A DNA stretch of 13,879 bases from JALEFZ01 sp039817415 (GTDB lineage: Bacteria; Bacteroidota; Bacteroidia; J057), in contig JBCBVV010000086.1 of the NCBI GenBank assembly GCA_039817415.1, forward strand, positions 1 through 13,879, read 5' to 3'. The position numbers and the translations under genes are program-made. The notes under the pieces were generated by a model. The model had not been told where the DNA came from. It made no database searches and saw only the letters and a program-made list of their open reading frames with translations. Positions 1 to 6,666 of this stretch are shown one piece after another. Numbering within the stretch: position 1 is the first letter of the stretch; each line of letters begins with the position of its first letter.

Positions 1-1
1 C

Positions 2-325
2 GGTCATTCCAATTATAACTTCATGAGAATGATCAAATTAGCCCGCCTTGGAATATTAAGCTTTTCTACCAGAATTCTGGCAACGGGGGTTTATCTAGGA
101 GCGATATGTGCCTTCATTTCTATATGTTTTGGCATCTTCTACATTTTCCAAAACCTGATCTTCTCCATTCCAGTTCCGGGTTATACCTCACTTATTGTTT
201 CCCAATTCTTTATTGGAGGGATCATTATGCTCATCCTCGGTATCATTGGAGAGTACATTGGAGAACTGTTCCACGAAGTCAAGGGAAGGCCCAATTATAT
301 CATTGAGGAAATCAAGAATTACTAA
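2..325 (+). CDS. GT2 family glycosyltransferase, DPM/GtrB-like (3' end only)
   Basis: Only the last 107 residues are in the window; the frame is open to the left edge, so the N-terminal catalytic GT-A domain is missing. The visible part starts in the loop G-H-S-N-Y followed by an amphipathic stretch and S-F-S, which corresponds to the conserved G-x-S-K-Y...SFS region of polyprenyl-phosphate sugar transferases (DPM1, GtrB, ArnC type). Two membrane helices follow (visible residues about 25-49 and 62-86), then the signature GEYIGELFHEVKGRPNYII. Family members move a sugar from a nucleotide donor to undecaprenyl or dolichyl phosphate on the inner face of the cytoplasmic membrane, and the lipid-linked sugar is used after flipping by GT-C enzymes. 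It is followed after 10 nt by the ATP-grasp gene, so the two are probably one operon. The sugar cannot be told from the tail. Confidence 0.85.
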   Translation, partial: GHSNYNFMRMIKLARLGILSFSTRILATGVYLGAICAFISICFGIFYIFQNLIFSIPVPGYTSLIVSQFFIGGIIMLILGIIGEYIGELFHEVKGRPNYIIEEIKNY

Positions 326-335
326 GCAGAAGAAC

Positions 336-1574
336 ATGAAGGAGTCCATGATTCTATTTCTGGCAGGAGGAAGGTGGCAAGAGCCACTTGTAACATTTCT
401 GAAGTTCCAGAAGGGACACAAAATTGCCTTGGTTGACCCCTATCCTACCTCACGCTGCGTACAGTATGCTGATGTATTCATCCAAAAGGATGTCAAAGAT
501 GTAGAGGGCATTCTTCAGGAAGTTAAGGCATTAGGGCTCACTATCTCCTTAGTCATATCAGATCAAACGGACGTTTCAGTTAATTCAGTAGCAGAGGTAT
601 CAGAAGCCTTGGGATTGGCTATCAATGACGCAGAGGCTATCCTAAAATTTTCAAATAAATACATTTCTCGATCATACCTAGCAGGATTAGGGAAAGGGCA
701 TTTTCCCTCCTTTCACCAGGCCAAAACTCAAGAAGAAGTTAACCACATTCTCTCTAAGGCTGAGTTTCCAATGATCTTGAAGCCTGTTGATGCACAGTCG
801 AGTAGAGGTATCGTGAAATTGGACGCCCCTTCTGATTATAAAAAAGAGTATTTGGAGGAAGCCCTCAAGCATTCAAAAGATGGCTCTGTGATCATAGAGC
901 AGTTTTGCTTTGGTCAGGAGATCACCGTCGAAGGCCTTTGTTTAGATGGAGTTCATACGACCTTGGCCATCAGCGATAAAAAGCACTTCCGTACGGGAAT
1001 TGCGTCAGACTTAATCTACCCCTCAACTTTACCGGGGGACCTCCTCGAAAAAATAATTGCCTTCAATGACGATTATGTGCAAGGATCAGGCTTAAAAACA
1101 GCCATCACCCATGCAGAATATATAGTCGATCCGGATCAGGAAGATTTTTGGTTAGTTGAGCATGCAGCGAGAGGAGGGGGTTCATTAATCCCTTCAGATA
1201 TTGTTCCTTGGATAAGTGGTTTGGATGTCTATGAATTGCTGTACCACGAACTGATTAACCAAGAAGGGCAGAATACAAAACTTAAGACAGCTGAGAATCC
1301 TAAACATGCCATTTTACATTTCTTTGAGTTTCCCGCAGGCATTGTTACTTCCATAGAAGGACTTGAGGAATTAAGAAATCACGACCTGATTCATACCATT
1401 GACCTAGAGTTTGAAGTGGGAGAAGTAATCAAAATGGCGGGTGATGACAGGAGTAGACAGGGCTTTGTTATTATTCTGGCGAATAGCCAGCAGGAAATCC
1501 AACAAACCCTTGCCCAGATCGAGCAGACACTCATTGTCGGACTTGAACCACAAGTTGAATCTATACATCCTTGA
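336..1574 (+). CDS. ATP-grasp domain ligase (carboxylate-amine/thiol ligase type)
   Basis: A 412-residue protein. A Rossmann-like pre-ATP-grasp segment (residues 5-35, ILFLAGGRWQEP) is followed by the ATP-grasp fold. Visible ATP-site elements are K149 in ILKPVDAQ, the small-residue loop S155-S-R-G158, and the hinge-like IIEQF near 186-190. The Mg-binding pair looks like E261 (HAEYIVD) and E275 in VEHAARGGG, with R279. The family activates a carboxylate as an acyl phosphate and joins it to an amine or other nucleophile. The substrates cannot be read from the sequence. The open frame extends upstream to about 195, but that part overlaps the preceding gene in another frame. I therefore use ATG 336, ten bases after the previous stop; ATG 348, preceded by AAGGAG, is an alternative giving 408 residues. 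Setting beside an amidohydrolase, a methyltransferase and a sugar aminotransferase suggests a role in modifying a surface glycan, which is inference. Confidence 0.85.
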   Translation: MKESMILFLAGGRWQEPLVTFLKFQKGHKIALVDPYPTSRCVQYADVFIQKDVKDVEGILQEVKALGLTISLVISDQTDVSVNSVAEVSEALGLAINDAEAILKFSNKYISRSYLAGLGKGHFPSFHQAKTQEEVNHILSKAEFPMILKPVDAQSSRGIVKLDAPSDYKKEYLEEALKHSKDGSVIIEQFCFGQEITVEGLCLDGVHTTLAISDKKHFRTGIASDLIYPSTLPGDLLEKIIAFNDDYVQGSGLKTAITHAEYIVDPDQEDFWLVEHAARGGGSLIPSDIVPWISGLDVYELLYHELINQEGQNTKLKTAENPKHAILHFFEFPAGIVTSIEGLEELRNHDLIHTIDLEFEVGEVIKMAGDDRSRQGFVIILANSQQEIQQTLAQIEQTLIVGLEPQVESIHP

Positions 1575-1576
1575 CT

Positions 1577-2290
1577 ATGATCTATGATGCTCACCTACAT
1601 GTGGAGTCAGGCATGGATTCTTATCAACTTGAAATTGATGGGGGGAATGTCATATATAACTATGTCTCTTCCTATCAAGAGCTCAGGCATCTATACCCTT
1701 CCTTTGAGGCAAGCTTGATATTTGATATCAAAGATAATCTTGAGTTTGTCTTACAGGAAGGTAAAGCTCAGCACATAAGTGCTTACAAAATTCACAATCG
1801 ACTTCAAGGATGGCGGGAGGAAGATTTACCAGAACTCATTGAAAAGCTGGCCTTGGCATCAGATGATATTCCCATTATCTATGATGCCTTTCCTTTCGGG
1901 CCTGAATTAGATTGTCAACCTTCATTAGCTGGACTTATAAAACTTGCAACCACTTTCCCCAAGAGGAAATTTGTGGCTGCGCATGCAGGAGGTTATGATA
2001 TCCTCAAATATTTTTTCCATCTGAAGCCGCTAGAGAATGTATACATGGAGTTGTCATTCTCCCTCCAATATCTTTATGATTCATCATTGGCAGCGGATTT
2101 GAAAAAAGTATGCAGATTTTTTCCATCCGAAAGGATTTTTTTCGGAACCGATTACCCCTTTGCCCATGCTCGTTTTCAATTAGAAATTCTAGAGGGAATA
2201 CTGACAGAATTGAATAAAGAGAAAGAGGAGATAGAAGGGATTTTATTCCACAATGCTAGGGATTTTTATCGTAAGAAAGATCATGAATAA
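1577..2290 (+). CDS. Amidohydrolase family (Amidohydro_2-like) TIM-barrel hydrolase
   Basis: A compact 237-residue protein. The N-terminal YDAHLHV gives the metal-binding H6-x-H8 pair; K71 lies in YKIHNRLQGW, H136 in AAHAGGYD, and D192 in FFGTDYPF. This order (HxH, H, late D) is that of the metal-dependent amidohydrolase superfamily, in particular the PF04909 group that includes ACMSD-like decarboxylases, lactonases and amide hydrolases. No signal peptide is visible, so it should be cytoplasmic. ATG 1577 follows the ATP-grasp stop by 2 nt; an in-frame TTG at 1571 would overlap that stop, so the genes are probably translationally coupled. The next gene starts inside its last codons. Sitting beside a ligase, it could trim, recycle or isomerise the group that the ligase handles, but the substrate is unknown. 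At 237 residues it is shorter than typical family members, yet all key residues are present. Confidence 0.8.
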   Translation: MIYDAHLHVESGMDSYQLEIDGGNVIYNYVSSYQELRHLYPSFEASLIFDIKDNLEFVLQEGKAQHISAYKIHNRLQGWREEDLPELIEKLALASDDIPIIYDAFPFGPELDCQPSLAGLIKLATTFPKRKFVAAHAGGYDILKYFFHLKPLENVYMELSFSLQYLYDSSLAADLKKVCRFFPSERIFFGTDYPFAHARFQLEILEGILTELNKEKEEIEGILFHNARDFYRKKDHE

Positions 2291-2921
2291 ACAAGAGATA
2301 CAAGAGACCATTGACAGGTATTCCAACAGGTTAGCTGAGCATGGTTATTCCCCAAAAACGCTAGGCTGGAATAAAGAGCGCGGTGCTCTTCGGTTTGAGG
2401 TATTTACGGATTCATGGGACCTGAATGGAATGCATATTCTCGATTTTGGCTGTGGATTTGGTGATCTCTATGGATTTCTGGAAGCTAAGGACGTATCATT
2501 CAAATACACAGGAATTGATATCAATGAGGACCTGATCAAGGTTGGGAGAGAACGCTATCCTAAGGCTGAATTTATTTGTGGAGATATATTTGATATAGCG
2601 TTTGACCGAAAATTTGATGTGGTTCTTTCTTCTGGCGTATTTAATTTCAAGTTGGAAGATAACTTCAGTTTTATCAAAAGAGCCTTTGAAAAGTTTGATG
2701 AAATAACAAAAAGAGGTATTGGCGTTAACTTTCTGTCAAACAAAGTGGACTACGAATTAGATCACACTTATCATGCGGATCCTGCTGAGATATTGAATTT
2801 GGCATACTCCATCGACCGGAATGTGGTCCTAAAAAATGATTACATGCCTTTTGAGTTTAGCGTTTTGATCAGGAAAGATGCTAAAATTCATCCTGAGAAA
2901 ACTTTTTACCTGCCCTTATAA
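2283..2921 (+). CDS. Class I SAM-dependent methyltransferase
   Basis: A 212-residue soluble protein with a Rossmann methyltransferase core. Motif I is ILDFGCGFG (residues 52-60), the acidic residue that binds the SAM ribose is D79 in YTGIDIN, and GDIFD (100-104) is the motif III region. The middle segment FDVVLSSGVFNF (111-122) fits strand 4. The C-terminal part (150-212) should shape the acceptor site and shows no motif I can assign. I chose ATG 2283, which overlaps the amidohydrolase stop by 8 nt, over an upstream in-frame start at 2253 lying deep in that gene. The methyl acceptor is unknown. The cluster context makes a sugar or a sugar substituent likely, as inference. After this gene there is a 66-nt gap before the aminotransferase, with no clear terminator. 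Confidence 0.87.
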   Translation: MNKQEIQETIDRYSNRLAEHGYSPKTLGWNKERGALRFEVFTDSWDLNGMHILDFGCGFGDLYGFLEAKDVSFKYTGIDINEDLIKVGRERYPKAEFICGDIFDIAFDRKFDVVLSSGVFNFKLEDNFSFIKRAFEKFDEITKRGIGVNFLSNKVDYELDHTYHADPAEILNLAYSIDRNVVLKNDYMPFEFSVLIRKDAKIHPEKTFYLPL

Positions 2922-2987
2922 ATCCAGATACTGCTTCCTCTAGTTCCTATTTTCTCCTTGAAACACTTCATAAAATGTTGCGGCACT

Positions 2988-4124
2988 ATGAATATCCCAT
3001 TTAACAAACCCTATCTGACAGGAAAAGAGGCCCATTATATTTATCAGGCTGTTTATTCAGGAAAAATTTCTGGAAATGGTATTTATACCAAGAAATGCCA
3101 AGCATTTTTTGAGAATACCTTCGGATTCAGAAAAACCTTGTTGACTACCTCGTGTACAGATGCATTGGAAATGGCTGCCATTCTCCTCGATATCAAGGAG
3201 GGAGATGAAGTTATTATGCCTTCTTATACATTTGTATCCACTTCTAATGCCTTTGTTCTAAGAGGTGCCACCATCAAGTTTGTCGATAGCCTTCCAAATG
3301 AGCCCAACATGGATCCTGAGGAGGTTCGAAAAAATATCAATTCAAAAACCAAGGCTATCGTTGTTGTCCATTATGCAGGAGTTGCCTGTGACATGGATCC
3401 TATCATGCAAATGGCGGAGGAAAATGGGATTTTTGTAGTTGAGGACGCGGCACAAGCTGTACAATCATTCTACAAAGGAAAACCACTAGGCGGGATCGGG
3501 CACTTGGCTGCTTTTTCATTTCATGAAACCAAGAACATCATCGCTGGAGAAGGAGGCCTTTTAGCCATCAATGACGAACGATTTGTAGAGCGGGCTGAAA
3601 TCATCTGGGAAAAAGGCACCAATAGATCTGCCTTCTTTAGAGGAGAGGTGGATAAATATGGATGGGTAGATATCGGCTCTTCCTTCCTCCCATCTGAAGT
3701 AATTGCAGCCTTTTTGTATGCGCAGTTGGAGAACTTAGACCAAATTCAGGCTAAGAGACATAAAATCTGGCAAACCTATTATGAAGCCTTTCATGAGATT
3801 GAAATTGAGCGAATCGCCAAATTACCGCATATCCCAGATTATGCATCCAATAATGCTCATATGTTTTATCTGGTTTGTCACACGCCATCAATTAGAAACA
3901 AATTAATCTCAGACCTAAAAAGTAATGGGGTATATGCTGTTTTCCACTACCTTTCTCTTCACGAGAGCCCTTATTATAAGGATAAACATGATGGAAGGGA
4001 GTTGCCAAACTGCAACAGATTCGCCGATTGCTTGGTACGTCTTCCTTTCTATTACGAATTAGAAGAAAACCAACAGATGTATGTCGTCGAACAAGTAAAA
4101 TCGGGTTTAAAAACCTTAGCCTAA
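2988..4124 (+). CDS. wecE: dTDP-4-amino-4,6-dideoxygalactose transaminase (WecE/RffA family)
   Basis: A 378-residue PLP aminotransferase of the DegT/DnrJ/EryC1 family. It closely follows E. coli WecE as I remember it, in length (376 residues) and in many blocks: IPFNKP at the start, GDEVIMPSYTFVSTSNAFVLRGA, VVHYAGVACDMD, VVEDAAQAVQS and KGTNRSAFFRGEVDKY. The PLP lysine is K182 in SFHETKN, and VVEDAA carries the Asp that contacts the pyridine nitrogen. WecE converts dTDP-4-keto-6-deoxyglucose and glutamate into dTDP-Fuc4N, a precursor for enterobacterial common antigen or O-antigen. ATG 2988 is preferred because it aligns with the WecE N terminus; an in-frame TTG at 2958 would add 10 unrelated residues. 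RmlA and RmlB are not in the window. No WecD-like acetyltransferase is adjacent, so the fate of the 4-amino group is open. Confidence 0.93.
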   Translation: MNIPFNKPYLTGKEAHYIYQAVYSGKISGNGIYTKKCQAFFENTFGFRKTLLTTSCTDALEMAAILLDIKEGDEVIMPSYTFVSTSNAFVLRGATIKFVDSLPNEPNMDPEEVRKNINSKTKAIVVVHYAGVACDMDPIMQMAEENGIFVVEDAAQAVQSFYKGKPLGGIGHLAAFSFHETKNIIAGEGGLLAINDERFVERAEIIWEKGTNRSAFFRGEVDKYGWVDIGSSFLPSEVIAAFLYAQLENLDQIQAKRHKIWQTYYEAFHEIEIERIAKLPHIPDYASNNAHMFYLVCHTPSIRNKLISDLKSNGVYAVFHYLSLHESPYYKDKHDGRELPNCNRFADCLVRLPFYYELEENQQMYVVEQVKSGLKTLA

Positions 4125-4153
4125 AATTGTAAAACAACCCTTATTCTACACCT

Positions 4154-6100
4154 ATGAGCCTCCTCATCCTCGCCTGTATTTTCGTGCTGACCCTTCTGTT
4201 AACTTATACATTAGGTGGCATCCTCTTATATTCCTACCAATTCCATTCTGATAAGCCCATTCGCTTAATTCTGATTCAGTTTTTTTTAGGCTTTATCGGT
4301 GTCAGTACGTTCGCTTCGGTAGTGTTTGCCTATGGAAATACGCTGAATTTATTGTTTGTCCTAATGGCAGGTCTTTTGCTTTGGAATAAGCAAAAAATAG
4401 AGTCGGAAAGTTCCTTTGAGCAGGACAAAAAACTTCTAAGCCACTACCTTAATTTAGGCTCTCTTGGAATATTAATCATCCTAGGATTAGCCTTTTTCCT
4501 TCTTCAGGTTTTAGTTACCAATGTATTTCTGGATTGGCCATTCTTTTCCATTAATAGAGACAATATCTATTATTCCATCCTAGCTGAATTTATTTCTGTA
4601 ACTGGGAAGGAGGCCTTTCAATATGATTGGTATAACAGTCCAGAAAATCTTGGTTTCTCTCCCTATCATTGGGTTGAAATCTGGTTTACAAGCTTCTACA
4701 GTTTATTTGGCAGTTTCCCTTTGGTCTATATTTTTGGATATGTGACCCTCCCAATTCTTAACGCGCTCATGTTTATCACCATTCTTGCGCTATTAGAAAA
4801 TACCTTTGGTACAAAAAAATGGTATAGCCTCCTTTGGATTGCCTTTCCACTGATGGGAGCAGGAGTTATCTCTGAGTTTCTTCCCACCTTTTATAAAATC
4901 CACCCAAGTCTTCTTTTTGCCCAAAAAAAATTCATACTCGCCTTTGTTATAGTTTCCTTGGCTTATTTTTCACTTATCAAAAAAGACCTAAATGAATTTT
5001 GTATCATCATATCTGGTTTGATTGCCATTAATATCGGCTTTCTGCCCATCGTACTAGGACTATATGTACTTATCCCTTTGTGCAATAGATTCATTTTTAA
5101 AGAAACATATAACTATTCTTTGCCTATCGTATTTGCCTCATTCCTTGGGTTCCTTGGTATCCTAGCTTTTAAAGTGATGCAACAATCTGACTTTGGGGAA
5201 GGCAAATTAGGTGAGTCTTTTTCTGTAGTCGAGTATTACCAAACCCTACCTGCTATAAAGGAATTTATCCAGACCATGATTTTCATGGGGCTTGATTGGC
5301 TTCCATTTTTAATCCCTGTGTTAGCGCTCATTTTCCTCCCCTATCTGTTTAAAGATAAAATCTCCTTTTCAGGGGAAAAATACTGGATTATTGCTATTCT
5401 AGTCAGTATTGCGGGTGTAATAGGCGGAGCATTTCTTCATTTTATTGTAGATGGGGTTCAGGTAAACTCCATGATTGAATATCCGATTCAGGTCTTAGTA
5501 TCTACTATTGTGATCGCAATGATCTGGAAAGAAAGTCAACATCTAGTCTCCAAAATTCTCGTTTGTGTTTTTCTTGTTTTCTTCACTATAAATTTGGGAC
5601 TGGAGGTACGTCCCAAAGACAGTATCAAAGCCATTAGACTGCAACGTTATAGCAAGGAATTTTTAACCTCCTTAGTCGAAAATAAGGACGAACTCAAAGG
5701 ATTTGGAGGTAGGTACTACACCGATTTCTCAATCTATACTTCTGCTTGGTCCTTGAATCCCAACACAGATTTTGAAGGCTTTGCAACAAACTTCCTTCAT
5801 TTCGGAAACATGACCCATACCCTCACGCTGTTTCAGATCCCAGAAAGAGATCCATATTTTGAGAGGCAAAAAGCGGCCTTATTACCCTCAACTTACTTCT
5901 TTCAATATGGCGCCCAAAGAGACTTAGAAACCCCAGAACAAATCCTCAACATGCAAATCTCCTTTATCAAGGATGAGAAGTTGACCTTCCTTTGGGTTAA
6001 AGACCAAGCCAGTGTACCAGAGGAACTCAAAAATCTTTATGAAAAGAGGTTAACCGATTCAAAATCGGGAGAAACAGTATTCTTTGATCCCAAGTTTTGA
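4154..6100 (+). CDS. Large polytopic membrane protein of unknown function, possible GT-C-like glycan enzyme
   Basis: I do not recognise a family. The 648-residue protein has about 12-13 hydrophobic segments. By eye they lie near 3-27, 36-58, 62-77, 102-122, 184-212, 224-240, 258-275, 281-310, 322-340, 380-398, 410-431, 440-458 and 465-482. A soluble C-terminal domain of about 160 residues (485-648) follows. The longest loop (about 123-183) is rich in aromatic and charged residues, including R135-D136-N137 followed by IYYS, and SPYHWVEIW with H172 and E175. A polytopic body with one conserved-looking acidic loop and a soluble tail resembles GT-C glycosyltransferases, although their catalytic acidic loop normally follows the first helix rather than the fourth. 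It starts 29 nt after wecE, so it probably belongs to the glycan operon. Alternatives are a polymerase, ligase or transporter for the same glycan. Confidence 0.75.
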   Translation: MSLLILACIFVLTLLLTYTLGGILLYSYQFHSDKPIRLILIQFFLGFIGVSTFASVVFAYGNTLNLLFVLMAGLLLWNKQKIESESSFEQDKKLLSHYLNLGSLGILIILGLAFFLLQVLVTNVFLDWPFFSINRDNIYYSILAEFISVTGKEAFQYDWYNSPENLGFSPYHWVEIWFTSFYSLFGSFPLVYIFGYVTLPILNALMFITILALLENTFGTKKWYSLLWIAFPLMGAGVISEFLPTFYKIHPSLLFAQKKFILAFVIVSLAYFSLIKKDLNEFCIIISGLIAINIGFLPIVLGLYVLIPLCNRFIFKETYNYSLPIVFASFLGFLGILAFKVMQQSDFGEGKLGESFSVVEYYQTLPAIKEFIQTMIFMGLDWLPFLIPVLALIFLPYLFKDKISFSGEKYWIIAILVSIAGVIGGAFLHFIVDGVQVNSMIEYPIQVLVSTIVIAMIWKESQHLVSKILVCVFLVFFTINLGLEVRPKDSIKAIRLQRYSKEFLTSLVENKDELKGFGGRYYTDFSIYTSAWSLNPNTDFEGFATNFLHFGNMTHTLTLFQIPERDPYFERQKAALLPSTYFFQYGAQRDLETPEQILNMQISFIKDEKLTFLWVKDQASVPEELKNLYEKRLTDSKSGETVFFDPKF

Positions 6101-6128
6101 AAGATTAAGCCGAAGAAAATATAATTTG
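6096..6128 (+). promoter_or_regulatory. Candidate Bacteroidota-type promoter for the GNAT gene
   Basis: TTTG at 6096-6099 (overlapping the stop region of the membrane-protein gene) is followed by a 20-nt spacer and TATAATTTG at 6120-6128. This resembles the Bacteroidota sigma consensus (-33 TTTG, about 20 nt, -7 TAnnTTTG) with one extra base in the -7 box. It would start transcription around 6135. The match is imperfect and is only a sequence reading. Confidence 0.3.
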
Positions 6129-6210
6129 GAGAGGAAACAGCATTTTTATTCATACTTGCTTACTTTTGAGCAAATGGGACTTTTTAGGATCTCCCTCCAT
6201 ATACACAGAC

Positions 6211-6660
6211 ATGTCATTCACAAGAATCATCGCCCTTGACCGCTACAATTGGGAACTTTGTACCCGAATCCAACTAGCTCCAGAACAGGAGGCATATACC
6301 CCATCTGTATTATATTCATTGGCACAGGCCAAGTTTGAGAATCTATTCCCTTTTGGCATTGAGCACAAAGGAGAAATGGTCGGCATGATTATGTATGGTG
6401 ATTTTGGAGGTATCTGCTGGATTTCAAGAGTCGTGATCGATCAAGCCCATCAACGCCAAGGTATTGGGTTTGCTGCGGTTACACAGATGATTGCTATGCT
6501 TGAAAGAAAAATTTCCTGCCGAGAGATTAGAACTTCTTATGCTAAAGGCAATCTTGGAGCTGCTGCCTTTTTTGAAGAATTGGGATTCACCAAACTCGAA
6601 GAGGCCCTGAGTGACGAAATCGTCCTCCAATATCCTGTTCGTTCCAAACACATGTACTAA
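6211..6660 (+). CDS. GNAT family N-acetyltransferase
   Basis: A 149-residue GCN5-related acetyltransferase. The acetyl-CoA pyrophosphate loop is visible in motif A as Q81-R-Q-G84-I-G86 after the strand WISRVVID, and the C-terminal motif B is NLGAAAFFEELGF (114-126). The N-terminal half (NWELCTRIQLAPEQ, SVLYSLAQAKFE, MVGMIMYGDF) resembles the BltD/PaiA/SSAT-like polyamine acetyltransferases as I remember them, so a small amine substrate is the best guess; I cannot confirm it. ATG 6211 is chosen because family members begin close to this point; an in-frame TTG at 6166 would add 15 residues and lies nearer the candidate promoter. It is separated from the glycan genes by 110 nt and is probably not part of that operon, although acetylation of the WecE amino sugar cannot be excluded. 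It ends 6 nt from the stop of the convergent PBP gene. Confidence 0.85.
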   Translation: MSFTRIIALDRYNWELCTRIQLAPEQEAYTPSVLYSLAQAKFENLFPFGIEHKGEMVGMIMYGDFGGICWISRVVIDQAHQRQGIGFAAVTQMIAMLERKISCREIRTSYAKGNLGAAAFFEELGFTKLEEALSDEIVLQYPVRSKHMY

Positions 6661-6666
6661 GCTTTA

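Noticed and set aside
195..335. In-frame upstream extension of the ATP-grasp reading frame
   Set aside because: It lies inside the 3' end of the glycosyltransferase in another frame, and the residues do not look like a pre-ATP-grasp domain. The normal start motif ILFLAGG begins just after ATG 336 or 348.
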